Shown: positions 1 to 7,960, counted from the stretch's first letter. The stretch: DNA of 64,000 nucleotides from Synechococcus sp. NOUM97013 (GCF_014279815.1 NZ_CP047941.1:1612001-1676000), one strand, 5' to 3'. The notes: a model not told the origin generated them from the letters alone. Program-made: numbers and translations.

Positions 1-93
1 CGCTGCACAGACTCCGACAACCGAGGACTGACAACCCTCACCATGTGACGAACAGCTCAGCATGGCGAGAAACCTGGCCGGGAGCATGGAATC

Positions 94-120
94 TTCAGGT
101 AGGTTTCCGACTTACCTGAA
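94..120. repeat. Perfect 8-bp inverted repeat just upstream of hemE
   Basis: The arms TTCAGGTA (94-101) and TACCTGAA (113-120) are exact reverse complements around an 11-base spacer. The hairpin ends nine bases before the hemE ATG, and no Shine-Dalgarno sequence lies between. There is no T-tract on either side, so it is not a clear terminator. It could be a 5' UTR structure, an operator, or the end of the gene left of the window. Confidence 0.5.
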
Positions 121-129
121 TTCGGCTTG

Positions 130-1188
130 ATGAGCGACTCTCTGCCCCTGCTGCTGCGCGCAGCCCGCGGTGAAGCGGTGGAGCGTCCTCCGGTGTGGAT
201 GATGCGCCAGGCAGGCCGCTACATGAAGATCTACCGGGATCTGCGTGACAAGTACCCCAGCTTCCGCGAACGCTCGGAGAACCCGGATCTCTCCTACGAG
301 ATCTCCATGCAGCCGTTCCACGCCTTCAAGCCCGATGGCGTGATTCTGTTCTCTGACATCCTCACGCCCCTTCCGGGCATGGGCATCGATTTCGACATCA
401 TCGAGAGCAAAGGCCCTCAGATCGGCGATCCGATCCGCAGCATGGCCCAGGTCGATGCTCTGCGCCCTCTGGAACCAGCCGAATCCATGCCCTTCGTGGG
501 TGAGGTGCTGGGGCGTCTGCGTCAGAGCGTCGGCAATGAAGCGGCCGTTCTCGGCTTCGTTGGTGCCCCCTGGACCCTGGCCGCCTACGTGGTGGAAGGA
601 AAGAGCAGCAAAAACTACGCCGTTATCAAGGCGATGGCGTTCCAGGAGCCGGAGATCCTCCACAAGCTGCTGGACCACTTCGCCGAATCCATCGCCAACT
701 ATCTGCGTTACCAGATCGATTCCGGTGCACAGGTGGTGCAGATGTTCGATTCCTGGGCAGGCCAACTCAGTCCAGCGGACTACGACACTTTTGCTGCGCC
801 CTATCAGAAGAAGGTCGTCGATCTGGTCAAACAGACCCACCCCCATACACCGTTCATCCTCTACATCTCCGGCAGCGCCGGAGTGATCGAACGGATGGCA
901 GCTACCGGCGTCGACATCGTTTCCCTTGACTGGACGGTTGACATGGCCGAAGCGCTGGCACGCCTGCCGGAGCACATCGGTGTTCAGGGCAACGTTGATC
1001 CCGGTCTGCTGTTCGGCACTCCAGAAGCGATCCAGGCGCGCATCGACGACTGCGTGCGCAAGGCCCGTGGCCGCAAGCACATCCTCAACCTCGGTCACGG
1101 CATCCTTCCCGGAACTCCTGAGGAGAACGGCGCTTCCTTCTTTAAGGCTGGCAAGAGCGTCATGGACCGCGTGGGTGCCCTCGCTTGA
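130..1188 (+). CDS. hemE: Uroporphyrinogen decarboxylase
   Basis: This cytosolic enzyme removes four acetate carboxyl groups from uroporphyrinogen III to give coproporphyrinogen III, on the route to heme, chlorophyll and bilins. The 352-residue protein has the family's full length. The signature RQAGRY is at residues 26-31, the substrate-binding SDILTPL segment near residue 75, and the [10 protein letters not shown] motif near the C-terminus. I take the ATG at 130 rather than the TTG one codon before it. The stop overlaps the TTG start of the next gene by four bases, so the two are probably co-transcribed and translationally coupled. The only oddity is the hairpin directly before the start. 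The identification is secure. Confidence 0.97.
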   Translation: MSDSLPLLLRAARGEAVERPPVWMMRQAGRYMKIYRDLRDKYPSFRERSENPDLSYEISMQPFHAFKPDGVILFSDILTPLPGMGIDFDIIESKGPQIGDPIRSMAQVDALRPLEPAESMPFVGEVLGRLRQSVGNEAAVLGFVGAPWTLAAYVVEGKSSKNYAVIKAMAFQEPEILHKLLDHFAESIANYLRYQIDSGAQVVQMFDSWAGQLSPADYDTFAAPYQKKVVDLVKQTHPHTPFILYISGSAGVIERMAATGVDIVSLDWTVDMAEALARLPEHIGVQGNVDPGLLFGTPEAIQARIDDCVRKARGRKHILNLGHGILPGTPEENGASFFKAGKSVMDRVGALA

Positions 1189-2207
1189 GTCAGGCTTCAA
1201 CCCCAGCGCGCATCCTGATCACTGGTGCCAGCGGCTGCGTCGGTCAATACACCACGGCCTGGCTGCTCGAGCACAGCGATGCGGACTTGCTTCTCTGGCT
1301 TCGCGATCCGGAGAAGCTGAGCGCTATTCCCGCGGATCACCCGCGGGTGAAGCTGCTGGTCGGCGACCTAAGGGATACCGACCGCTTCGCAACCGAGTTG
1401 GCCACGGTGACGCGCGTGATTCACACAGCGACGGCATGGGGCGACCCTGAACGCGCGCTGCAGGTGAATGTGGTGGCAGTGAAACGCATGCTGAGCCTGC
1501 TGGATCCTGATCGGATCGAGCAAATCACCTATTTCTCAACCGCCAGCATCCTCGACCGGCATCTTCAACCCCTCAGAGAAGCCCTGGCCTACGGCACGGA
1601 ATACATCCAGACCAAGGCCCAATGCCTCAAGGACCTGGAAGCGCATCCACTGGCCGAAAAGATCGTTGCCGTCTTTCCAACGCTGGTGTTCGGCGGTCGC
1701 GTGGACGGCACCAGTCGCTTCCCAACGAGCTACCTGACCGAAGGCCTTGCGGAAGCCAGCAAATGGCTTTGGCTGGCCCGGTTCCTGCGAGCCGATGCCA
1801 GTTTCCACTTCATCCATGCCGCCGACATCGCTGCTATCTGCGGTCATCTCGCCACCACACCGCACCAACGCAATTCGGAACCGGGTCAAGGCGCGGTGCG
1901 CCGCATCGTGATGGGCCAACGCGCCATCAGCGTCAATGACGCCGTGGCCACCCTGTGTCGCTGGCGTGGCGTGCGGCTGACCCCAGGCATCCCCCTGTGG
2001 CCCTGGCTGATTGAAACCTTGATCCGTGTTTTGCCGATTGAGGTCAACGCCTGGGATCGCTTTTCGATCCGTCAACGCCATTTCATCCATGAGCCCGTCA
2101 CCCAACCGGAGCGGTTCGGAGGCAGCAGTCATGCTTCAGATCTTGAAGCCGTCCTACAGGATTCAGGACTTCCGCCACGGGGGCCCATATCAATGCGGTT
2201 AAATTGA
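1185..2207 (+). CDS. NAD-dependent epimerase/dehydratase family protein (extended SDR)
   Basis: The 340-residue protein is an extended short-chain dehydrogenase. The N-terminal Rossmann motif TGASGCVG lies near residues 14-21. A YIQTK sequence near residue 140 fits the catalytic YxxxK, with a serine pair (FSTAS) upstream. The start is a TTG overlapping the hemE stop as TTGA. The substrate cannot be told from sequence; relatives act on nucleotide sugars or isoprenoid-type alcohols. It sits between hemE and petE, with only 19 bases before petE. The family call is firm and the function open. Confidence 0.85.
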   Translation: MSQASTPARILITGASGCVGQYTTAWLLEHSDADLLLWLRDPEKLSAIPADHPRVKLLVGDLRDTDRFATELATVTRVIHTATAWGDPERALQVNVVAVKRMLSLLDPDRIEQITYFSTASILDRHLQPLREALAYGTEYIQTKAQCLKDLEAHPLAEKIVAVFPTLVFGGRVDGTSRFPTSYLTEGLAEASKWLWLARFLRADASFHFIHAADIAAICGHLATTPHQRNSEPGQGAVRRIVMGQRAISVNDAVATLCRWRGVRLTPGIPLWPWLIETLIRVLPIEVNAWDRFSIRQRHFIHEPVTQPERFGGSSHASDLEAVLQDSGLPPRGPISMRLN

Positions 2208-2226
2208 CTCAACTCCTTTAGATCCA

Positions 2227-2586
2227 ATGCTGAAGAGTCTCAAAACCATTCTCAGTGCAGCCGTCGCTTTCGTTCTGGCCTGCTCTCTCGGTGTGGCTTC
2301 CGCCAGCGCCGCAACTGTTGAAGTCAAGCTCGGCGCCGATTCCGGCATGCTGGCATTTGAGCCCAGCAGCGTGACCATCAAAGCGGGTGACACCGTCAAG
2401 TTCGTCAACAACAAGATGGCGCCCCATAACGCTGTCTTCGAAGGCCACGACGAGCTCAGCCACCCTGATCTCGCTTTCGCTCCTGGCGAATCCTGGGAGG
2501 AAACCTTCAGCGAAGCTGGCACCTACGACTACTACTGCGAGCCCCATCGTGGTGCTGGCATGGTTGGCCAGGTGATCGTTGAGTGA
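2227..2586 (+). CDS. petE: Plastocyanin precursor
   Basis: Plastocyanin is the soluble blue-copper protein of the thylakoid lumen, carrying electrons from cytochrome b6f to photosystem I or an oxidase. The 119-residue precursor has a signal peptide with a likely cut after ASA at residue 28. The copper ligands are all present: His in APHN, then Cys, His and Met in the C-terminal [11 protein letters not shown] segment. The upstream gap is only 19 bases, so its promoter must lie inside the SDR gene or upstream of hemE. A strong terminator follows. The copper-free alternative carrier, cytochrome c6, is encoded immediately downstream. Confidence 0.97.
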   Translation: MLKSLKTILSAAVAFVLACSLGVASASAATVEVKLGADSGMLAFEPSSVTIKAGDTVKFVNNKMAPHNAVFEGHDELSHPDLAFAPGESWEETFSEAGTYDYYCEPHRGAGMVGQVIVE

Positions 2587-2626
2587 TTCTCTGAATCATC
2601 CTCTTTTTCTTTAAATCCACATTTTC

Positions 2627-2667
2627 AGATCTCAGAGAGTGAATCATCTCTCTGGGATCTTTTTTTA
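2627..2667 (+). terminator. Rho-independent terminator after petE
   Basis: A 13-bp stem (2627-2639 with 2648-2660) has one G-U pair and an eight-base loop, and is followed directly by a run of eight T residues. It separates petE from petJ, so the two carriers can be regulated independently. Confidence 0.85.
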
Positions 2668-2711
2668 TGGCTGTCGATCGATAGGGTTGAACCAGTGTTG
2701 ATCAGCAAACG

Positions 2712-3074
2712 ATGCTGAACCCTTTCCCCGCGTTAGCCGTGATTCTCAGCCTGTGCATCGGCTTGATGACGGCGCTTCCAGCGACGGCAGCGATCGATGC
2801 CGACGTGGAGCATGGGGCACAGCTGTTTTCCGCCAACTGCGCGGCCTGCCATATGGGCGGAGGCAATGTGATCCGCGCCAGTCGGACGCTCAGCCAACAG
2901 GATCTCCAAGCCCATCTGGAGTCTTACCTGCAAGACCCGATCGAAGCCATCGAGTACCAAATCGAAAATGGCAGAAACGCCATGCCGGCCTTTGAGGGCA
3001 AGCTGAGCGCCAGCGATATCGATGACGTCGCAGCATTTGTGGAACGCCAGGCAGAAAAGGGTTGGTCAAGATGA
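2712..3074 (+). CDS. petJ: Cytochrome c6 (c553) precursor
   Basis: This soluble lumenal class I cytochrome c replaces plastocyanin between cytochrome b6f and photosystem I when copper is low, and can also feed oxidases. The 120-residue precursor has a signal peptide ending near residue 26. The heme motif CAACH is at residues 43-47, and the axial Met is in NAMPAF near residue 91. The C-terminal VAAFVERQAEKGW helix is typical of the family. It is preceded by the petE terminator, and its stop overlaps the next start by four bases (ATGA), coupling it to a Nif11-type gene. Confidence 0.96.
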   Translation: MLNPFPALAVILSLCIGLMTALPATAAIDADVEHGAQLFSANCAACHMGGGNVIRASRTLSQQDLQAHLESYLQDPIEAIEYQIENGRNAMPAFEGKLSASDIDDVAAFVERQAEKGWSR

Positions 3075-3298
3075 GCCGTGAAGGACTGCGTCGCTTCGTT
3101 CATGCCCTTGAACACAGTGCATCGCTTCGCCAAGAGCTCGCTAGATGCAGCGATGACGCAGGGATTATCGCTTTGGCGCGACGGCTGGATTTCGTCGTTT
3201 CAGCATCCGATCTGATCGAAGACCCTCAGAGCACATCCATGGATGGTTGGTGGAAGCGCAGTGCGCTGGGCCTCCGCCCCGCCGGGAACAGAGACTGA
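3071..3298 (+). CDS. Nif11-type peptide/domain protein coupled to petJ
   Basis: The 75-residue protein has a pattern I recognise as a Nif11-like domain over residues 1-47: a phenylalanine in an amphipathic helix, then SLRQELARC, a variable aspartate turn, an IIALARRLDF helix, and a final SASDL helix start. Nif11 domains occur as leaders of ribosomally made peptides and as stand-alone proteins. The C-terminal 28 residues contain a DGWWKR segment but no double-glycine cleavage site. No modifying enzyme is nearby, so a peptide-natural-product role is not supported. Translation is coupled to petJ by the ATGA overlap. The alternative start at 3062 (TTG) looks less likely. Confidence 0.65.
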   Translation: MSREGLRRFVHALEHSASLRQELARCSDDAGIIALARRLDFVVSASDLIEDPQSTSMDGWWKRSALGLRPAGNRD

Positions 3299-3317
3299 CG
3301 TTTTCAAGGTCTTGACG

Positions 3318-3713
3318 ATGCCCGTGGTCACCCTGCTGAGCGACTTTGTCGATGGCACATCGATGGCGCTGAGTGAAGACACTGATCAGCCATCACTCAA
3401 CGACTACATGACCTCAGCGGCCGGGCAACTGTGGGCTGGAACGCAACAGCGACGGCTGCGGCGAAAGCTCACGCGTCAACGACGAGGACCCGGCACCTTG
3501 TTGTTTGCTCCGGATGACAAGGCCCATGCCACTGTGACGGCTTATCTGCAGAGCGAAACCGGCTCAAGCCAGGAAGCCGAATGGCGGCAGCGCATGGAAC
3601 AACAAGGTGTTGAAATCGCACCCCACGTGGGAGAGGCTCACGAGCGTCAGGTCCTGGTCAAAGGAGACCAGCGCCCATTAACCCGTCAGGCCAAGGCGCA
3701 GGGATTCGGCTGA
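3318..3713 (+). CDS. Hypothetical protein, 131 aa
   Basis: I do not recognise the family. From the ATG at 3318 (AAGG eight bases upstream) the protein is about 131 residues. It has an acidic N-terminal third, a very basic middle (RRLRRKLTRQRRG), and a C-terminal half with mixed charge and no membrane segment. The basic patch could bind nucleic acid, but that is only a guess. It lies 19 bases after the Nif11-type gene in the same direction and may belong to the petJ transcript. Earlier in-frame starts from 3243 would overlap that gene. Confidence 0.6.
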   Translation: MPVVTLLSDFVDGTSMALSEDTDQPSLNDYMTSAAGQLWAGTQQRRLRRKLTRQRRGPGTLLFAPDDKAHATVTAYLQSETGSSQEAEWRQRMEQQGVEIAPHVGEAHERQVLVKGDQRPLTRQAKAQGFG

Positions 3714-3757
3714 AGACGACGCCAGCCCTGGGGAAGCCAGCGAGCCCGACAAAGACT

Positions 3758-3779
3758 ATGTAGCGACCACTACATTTTT
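3758..3779 (+). terminator. Inverted repeat with T-run; also matches GTA-N8-TAC
   Basis: The 6-bp arms ATGTAG (3758-3763) and CTACAT (3770-3775) are followed by five Ts, which would make a weak terminator for the preceding gene. The same bases, 3760-3773, read GTA-N8-TAC, the NtcA-binding consensus of cyanobacteria. No good -10 element follows at the usual 22-23 base spacing, so the terminator reading is preferred. Confidence 0.5.
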
Positions 3780-3857
3780 AACTTCCTTTAAGGATTAGCC
3801 GCACTCCTTTCGTGCTGGGGCCGCGCGCGCCGACAATTCACCCACTTCCAATGGGCC

Positions 3858-4025
3858 ATGCACGATTCCGTTCACAACCGCCGCGGAACCAGCCTGAAAT
3901 GGGAACGCAACGGTGAACTGGCAGGTGCAGACCTGCGCAACATTCTTCAGCGCCTGAAGGAGGCCGATCCCAATGCCCAGGGGATCAATCAGTGCGACCT
4001 CACGGATCGCCCCAATCTGGATTGA
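3858..4025 (+). CDS. Small hypothetical protein, 55 aa
   Basis: An open frame from ATG 3858 to TGA 4023-4025 encodes 55 residues. The N-terminus is basic (VHNRRGTSLKWER). A possible amphipathic helix (DLRNILQRLKEADP) follows, and the end is polar with a single cysteine. Codon use looks like the neighbouring genes, and it is a better candidate than the reverse-strand reading of the same DNA. I do not recognise it. It stands alone, about 80 bases after the inverted repeat at 3758, and no function can be inferred. Confidence 0.5.
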   Translation: MHDSVHNRRGTSLKWERNGELAGADLRNILQRLKEADPNAQGINQCDLTDRPNLD

Positions 4026-4061
4026 CCAAAGACAAAGGCTGCCAAGCAACCGAGCAGCGTT

Positions 4062-4367
4062 TCAGCGCAGTTCAGCCATGCGGTCGACGCTTGAGCCAAT
4101 GCACTCCACCTGGAAAGCTTCCATTCCTTCGGCATCGGTGCCTGCAAGCAACCGGTAGAGATAGCCGTTCACCCAGGCTGTTTCCGAATTATTGGTGTCA
4201 TGACCACGGTCAAGGAAGCCTGGCTTCTGCTGGAAAAGGTGGAGAAGGATGGCCAGCACATCCTTTGGGGAAAGACTCTCAGGGTCAATTAGCGGAAACT
4301 GTTCTCTGATCTCGAGAAAAGAAATCTCAGCGGCATAGTCGAAATCATCGGGGACAACAGCAGACAT
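4062..4367 (-). CDS. Hypothetical protein, 101 aa
   Basis: This is an acidic 101-residue protein without signal or membrane segments. The N-terminus is rich in Asp and Glu. The sequence contains predicted helices (PKDVLAILLHLFQQKPGF) and a GYLYRLLAG segment. I cannot assign a family. It faces the next small gene across a roughly 60-base divergent gap. The strict start is the ATG at 4367. The amino-acid composition looks like a real globular protein. Confidence 0.6.
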   Translation of the reverse strand: MSAVVPDDFDYAAEISFLEIREQFPLIDPESLSPKDVLAILLHLFQQKPGFLDRGHDTNNSETAWVNGYLYRLLAGTDAEGMEAFQVECIGSSVDRMAELR

Positions 4368-4426
4368 CCATCACGCTCGAGTGCTGGGATGGTAGGGCGG
4401 ACATCTTGCTGCACTCACCTGAAGCC

Positions 4427-4591
4427 ATGGCTAATGACACGAAAGACAGCCACTACTGGAACGAAGAAATCGCGTTTTTAACGGCCCGATTGAATGGTGA
4501 GCACGGAGACATCGACCGCGACGACAGGGCTGCCTGTGAAGAAGCTCTGAAGGCCGCAACAATGAATCTGAACGGCCACCATCCGCGCTGA
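4427..4591 (+). CDS. Small hypothetical protein, 54 aa
   Basis: From ATG 4427 the frame encodes 54 residues, polar and charged, with WNEEIAFLTARLNGEHGD and a C-terminal helix-like CEEALKAATMNLNG. It has no membrane segment and no known motif I can name. An in-frame TTG at 4406 would add seven residues. It is one of a run of short single-gene units between 3.8 and 5.1 kb. Confidence 0.5.
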   Translation: MANDTKDSHYWNEEIAFLTARLNGEHGDIDRDDRAACEEALKAATMNLNGHHPR

Positions 4592-4612
4592 CAGTCCCTT
4601 CAACCCGACGGC

Positions 4613-4843
4613 TTAGCGCTGCTGACGATGGGCTGGAGAAGTGAAACTCTGGCGCTTGGCAAACAATTGCTTGCGAGGCCGCGAAGCTCCATTCAATCGA
4701 ATGGACTCCGCCAGCAGCCTTGCCGAAAGAGACTTCTGCCGATCCTCCTGATCACGCCAGTACTGCTGAATGGTCCCCGGCCAAAACTCAGCCACCTGAT
4801 CCAGCTTGGGGAGATTCTCCCCGGAGATGTTGATCACGGGCAT
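4613..4843 (-). CDS. Small hypothetical protein, 76 aa
   Basis: This 76-residue protein starts at ATG 4843. Its N-terminal half (LDQVAEFWPGTIQQYWRDQEDRQ has the look of a folded helix) is aromatic-rich. The C-terminal third is strongly basic. No family is recognised. It converges with the 54-residue gene on the plus strand, 21 bases away. Confidence 0.5.
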   Translation of the reverse strand: MPVINISGENLPKLDQVAEFWPGTIQQYWRDQEDRQKSLSARLLAESIRLNGASRPRKQLFAKRQSFTSPAHRQQR

Positions 4844-4956
4844 TCGAACACTCCGTTCTGGGGCTGATGTTCAACCGTTAGCCAGAGCCGAGCACGATGG
4901 CAGCACTCAGCAACAAGGGGGAAACGATCCGCGCTGAGAATTATTGGGCCGCAACC

Positions 4957-5109
4957 TCAGTCGACAGCCTCCGACGGTGTGGGATCAGGGTCCAGATCGC
5001 ACTGGGGATTGTGATCGTGATACTGCGATGGCTCGCGCATCGCCCAGTATTCGTCGACCACCCCGAGCAGATAAACACTCAAGCGATGCCACCAAGCCTT
5101 CTTGTCCAT
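4957..5109 (-). CDS. Small hypothetical protein, 50 aa
   Basis: The reverse strand encodes a compact 50-residue peptide from ATG 5109 to TGA at 4957-4959. It begins MDKKAWWHRLSVYLLG, an aromatic helix, and ends in an acidic tail (DLDPDPTPSEAVD). This frame looks more protein-like than the overlapping longer frames on either strand, which I treat as shadows. Function is unknown; the amphipathic start could contact a membrane or protein partner. Confidence 0.5.
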   Translation of the reverse strand: MDKKAWWHRLSVYLLGVVDEYWAMREPSQYHDHNPQCDLDPDPTPSEAVD

Positions 5110-5270
5110 AGCGCGATGCCGACAAACACCCCTCCCTCAACATTGTGACCACGGCTTGTCGCGAATGGACAGGGTTCACCGCTTCGGATCAACAAATCCT
5201 TTGGGAAACAGCTGCGACAGGGATCGTGGTTGGATTTCGACCTCAGGAAAGCTTTTCCACTCGCTCCCCT

Positions 5271-5642
5271 TCATTGCGAAGCTTTGCATTGCTGACACAT
5301 GGCAATTTTGTTCTTGTGACCATCCGCAAGCGTCAATAAATAAGGATCAACATCAAACTCATAACCACAATCACAAGCAACGTGATAACGAAGCTTCTTT
5401 GACTTCACGAGCTGCTTCAACAATGTGATTTTTCCATAGGTCTGTCCGGGCTTGAACCGGTCCAGTTTTTTACCTTCACCACCGGCGCGACTCACACGCG
5501 CCTTCACAAGTGCATTACGAACGGAATTCTCACTCCCACGTCCCACAATCTTGGCGATCTGAGCATGAGAACGACCCTCTTCGAGGTAGAGACGTTTGAT
5601 CTCTTCCACTTCTCGCGCCGTAAAACCAGACTTGCTTCCCAT
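5271..5642 (-). CDS. HTH plus zinc-ribbon protein, phage/homing-endonuclease-like
   Basis: The 123-residue protein has two parts. Residues 1-50 form a helix-turn-helix typical of recombinase and small regulatory proteins (EEIKRLYLEEGRSHAQIAKIVG, then a conserved VRNALVKARV helix). Residues 65-123 begin GQTYGKITLL and hold CDCG and CQQC pairs 30 residues apart. That layout resembles the N-terminal zinc domain common in phage HNH/AP2-type proteins, where GxxfGrLtvl precedes a C-x-C...C-x2-C cluster. No nuclease domain follows, so this may be a DNA-binding remnant or a free-standing regulator. It lies alone in a stretch of orphan genes, consistent with acquisition by transfer. Confidence 0.65.
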   Translation of the reverse strand: MGSKSGFTAREVEEIKRLYLEEGRSHAQIAKIVGRGSENSVRNALVKARVSRAGGEGKKLDRFKPGQTYGKITLLKQLVKSKKLRYHVACDCGYEFDVDPYLLTLADGHKNKIAMCQQCKASQ

Positions 5643-5712
5643 CGATCCGTCAGCTCCGCTCCGGAAAGACCAGATTTCATTCTCTCAGACCTAATGCACA
5701 GCAAACAACAAC

Positions 5713-5994
5713 TCAGGACATGGGAACCAAAGGGACCACTTTGGTGGCATCCATACCAGCAAGAACCAAGCGTGTTGCATGCTCGGCATCCACCGATCGG
5801 AGTTCACCGGTGTCGGCATCCTTGACTTCATACATCGTGGTGCCATCAATGCACTGGGCACGATGGGCGCAACGCACAATCCAACCCATCCACCAATCCG
5901 TATCCGAAGGGTCAGGATTGGGCGTGGCTTGAACCAACACAAGATCACCGGCTTTCAAGCCAATGAACGGTGGACGATTTCCTTGCAATGGCAT
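5713..5994 (-). CDS. DUF3104-type small protein
   Basis: This 93-residue protein belongs to the small picocyanobacterial family I know as DUF3104. It has an early GLKAGDLVLVQATP beta segment, a central DTDWWMGWIVRC motif, then a YEVKDADTGELRSVDAEHATRLV ending. A paralogue with the same order of elements lies at 9573-9866. The short beta-rich layout resembles an SH3-like or Tudor-like barrel, but no function is known. It sits 70 bases downstream of the HTH/zinc gene in map order and is transcribed towards it. Confidence 0.7.
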   Translation of the reverse strand: MPLQGNRPPFIGLKAGDLVLVQATPNPDPSDTDWWMGWIVRCAHRAQCIDGTTMYEVKDADTGELRSVDAEHATRLVLAGMDATKVVPLVPMS

Positions 5995-6167
5995 CGCTCT
6001 CCATCAGAACTGACAAGAGCCTCACACTTGATTCAATGCCGAAGGCATCGGTGGATTTTTAGGGCGCTCTGAAACAGCAGTCCATAAGCAATAGGACTTA
6101 TTGAGCATCAAAACACCACCTCTGCGGCTGAATAGCGGCGGTCCGACACGAGCCTGCAAATCAGAAT

Positions 6168-6467
6168 TCAGCGCAGCTTTAACGGGGATACACGACCAAC
6201 ACCCACCTGCCCCTTGGCTGCAGCAGCCACCAACTTCCTCAGCTCGTCCTGGCTGAGGCTCTGGCTGCCTTGAACCTTCAGAGTCGTCCAGTCAAAACGT
6301 GGCATCTGGGGTGGTTGCGCCTGCGCGTTTTGAAGCAAGAAGGTCGCCACAGAACCGGCATCCTCCGCCTCACGATCACTGAGAAACACCACTTGGGCCA
6401 GGGTGGGGGCGTCGACATCGCCGTAGGCCAAGGTCACCAGATAGGCAAACAATTTTGCGTCGCTCAA
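6168..6467 (-). CDS. Hypothetical protein, 99 aa, TTG start
   Basis: I take the TTG at 6467 as the start because an AGGA lies five bases before it and the previous gene stops 20 bases upstream. The frame then encodes 99 residues. It begins with a helical LFAYLVTLAYGDVDAPTLAQ part. The end resembles a conserved module (SLSQDELRKLVAAAAKGQVGVG) followed by a basic tail. No family is recognised. The longer frame reaching 6602 overlaps the neighbour in a different register and is likely spurious. Confidence 0.5.
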   Translation of the reverse strand: MSDAKLFAYLVTLAYGDVDAPTLAQVVFLSDREAEDAGSVATFLLQNAQAQPPQMPRFDWTTLKVQGSQSLSQDELRKLVAAAAKGQVGVGRVSPLKLR

Positions 6468-6486
6468 AGCGGTCCTGCTGGATTCT

Positions 6487-6765
6487 CTAGGAAGTTTGAC
6501 GCTTAAAGGAGAGCCAGTGGGACGTACCACCGAAGGGGGAGGCCTCAACGGAGACCGTTCCATCCAGCGCCATCCCAGGTTCAACGTGACGATCGAGCTC
6601 AAAGCCCTCGATCATGAAGGCCTGGACGAGTGCATCCAACGTGACAAAGCTCTTCTCTTCTTTCCCGTTAACAAAGCATTGATGAAGCGCATTAGTTCCC
6701 GCTTTTTGACGAAGCTCGGTCTTCACAAAACGATGCTCAAAAGTCGCCAACAGGGGAGTCGCCAC
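6487..6765 (-). CDS. Hypothetical protein, 92 aa
   Basis: This 92-residue protein starts at ATG 6765. It has a basic, aromatic N-terminal half (FEHRFVKTELRQ) and an acidic beta-rich second half ending GGTSHWLSFKRQTS. It lies 19 bases upstream of the 99-residue gene and is probably co-transcribed with it. I recognise no domain. Confidence 0.5.
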   Translation of the reverse strand: MATPLLATFEHRFVKTELRQKAGTNALHQCFVNGKEEKSFVTLDALVQAFMIEGFELDRHVEPGMALDGTVSVEASPFGGTSHWLSFKRQTS

Positions 6766-7132
6766 ACATCTGTTTTGTAGCGGCGCTCAGAACACCAGGT
6801 GGTTCGATTCGTGCAAAAACGATCGAGGGGCCGCCCTAAAATCTCAAACAAAACGAAAAAAGAGAAGCATGAAGCTGGGTCAGAGCATCGATGCTTTGTT
6901 TTCATACAGACCAGTGGATTAGGTGCGGTGCAGGCATCGCACTGCAACGCCCCAGCTGTGCTTGCGCTTGATCGACGCCTTCAGCATCTATGGCCAGTGG
7001 TCGCCAGCTTGATTTTTGCAGGCAGGGCCTTGAACCTTCGAACGCAACTGAAGCCTCACCCTCTAGGCCTTGCCACATCAGATGAACGAACCACTACCAG
7101 TCGCTATCAATAGCCAAACACGTCGCACCACG
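6766..7132. other. Intergenic stretch without a convincing gene
   Basis: This 367-base stretch separates leftward and rightward genes. A plus-strand open frame from 6799 to 7113 exists, but its translation is patchy (a lysine-rich start, then uneven composition) and it overlaps no ribosome-binding site, so I do not call it. No tRNA, repeat or clear terminator is visible. Promoters for both flanking genes must lie here, though I cannot place them. Confidence 0.45.
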
Positions 7133-7531
7133 ATGAAGTGCCTCCTGCTTGGCCTGGCATCTTTGCTGATGGCAAGCCCGCCAGCATTTGCAAGGGGAGA
7201 AGCGCCTTCGGTTGGGAGCACCACCTGGGAAGCCGGCTGGGGGCGAATGAGCAGCGGAGCTCTTGTTTCCTGGCAGGTGAGCGATGTGAAATCAGGGCGG
7301 ATGAATTGGGCATTCTTAATTCCCAGCAGCAACAACTCCGTGACAGATGATGGGTATAGATATTGGTCGCCAGGAGAGATTAATTGCAGAGAAGGCGTCT
7401 ACAGGGCATTTACAATATTCGATGGCAATATCAAAATTTTAGACACTCTGGACAAAGAGGTGGGAAAGTTGGCCAGCGATTTCTGCACTATCTACGAAGA
7501 GGGCTTCAAAGATAGCCCGTACTATCAGTAA
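7133..7531 (+). CDS. Secreted hypothetical protein, 132 aa
   Basis: From ATG 7133 the protein begins with a clear signal peptide (MKCLLLGLASLLMASPPAFA, likely cut near residue 20). The mature part has about 112 residues. It contains a Trp- and Ser-rich beta segment and two Cys residues (INCREG and DFCTIYEEG) that could form a disulfide. It resembles small exported proteins of unknown function common in marine Synechococcus. Starts upstream of 7133 would bury the signal peptide and are rejected. Confidence 0.65.
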   Translation: MKCLLLGLASLLMASPPAFARGEAPSVGSTTWEAGWGRMSSGALVSWQVSDVKSGRMNWAFLIPSSNNSVTDDGYRYWSPGEINCREGVYRAFTIFDGNIKILDTLDKEVGKLASDFCTIYEEGFKDSPYYQ

Positions 7532-7684
7532 GATGCACTGCATTGACTCGACAAGCAGACGGTGGACTTTCAAGTGCCGCTGCTGAGCAAAGCGGGAGCT
7601 GGTCGGATGATGACGTGGAACTGGAGGGTGAGCCTTTGATCCCCCGAAACGGGGAGAAAGTTAAAAAGCAAGCTCACTCGAGTG

Positions 7685-7960
7685 ATGGCGACAACAAACA
7701 AGAAAGCAGAGAAAAAGCTCAATACGATGAGGCAATCCATCAACCCCGTTTCAATCGCTGACGAGCGTCACGCTGATGATGGAACTGCTGCTTGCGTACG
7801 TATCAATGACCCAAACAGGTTCAGGACGCTGCTGGAGATGTGTCTAGACGAGCCGAGTATGGATGTGGTGGATGAGCTGACACGGGACTTCCTACTGCCA
7901 CAACTGAGCAAGGAGGAAGTAGATCAGATGGCGGGCCAGAACAGGGGAGTGATGCTTTGA
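7685..7960 (+). CDS. Hypothetical protein, 91 aa
   Basis: The frame from ATG 7685 (a GTG precedes it) encodes 91 residues. It has a lysine-rich start, a middle segment SINPVSIADE, and a helical acidic end (DVVDELTRDFLLPQLSKEEVDQM). An internal ATG at 7727 is another possible start. The DNA for QSINPVSIADE reappears in a degenerate copy at 9920-9956 after the second DUF3104 gene. That suggests the family had another member there. Function unknown. Confidence 0.55.
   Translation: MATTNKKAEKKLNTMRQSINPVSIADERHADDGTAACVRINDPNRFRTLLEMCLDEPSMDVVDELTRDFLLPQLSKEEVDQMAGQNRGVML

Noticed and set aside
112..1200. Long reverse open frame opposite hemE
   Set aside because: It is a shadow of a high-GC gene; the forward strand encodes a full, well-known enzyme.
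3071..3298. Lanthipeptide or other RiPP cluster based on Nif11-type genes
   Set aside because: No LanM, radical SAM, peptidase-transporter or double-glycine site near any of the three genes.
3795..4049. Reverse 84-codon frame over the 55-residue gene
   Set aside because: The forward frame has better composition and start; the reverse translation looks random.
5145..5339. Plus-strand frame of 64 codons next to the HTH/zinc gene
   Set aside because: Partly protein-like, but it overlaps the end of the HTH/zinc gene and has no ribosome site; left uncalled.
6799..7113. Plus-strand 104-codon frame with RGRPKISNK start
   Set aside because: The AT-hook-like start is followed by uneven composition; no ribosome site and no support.
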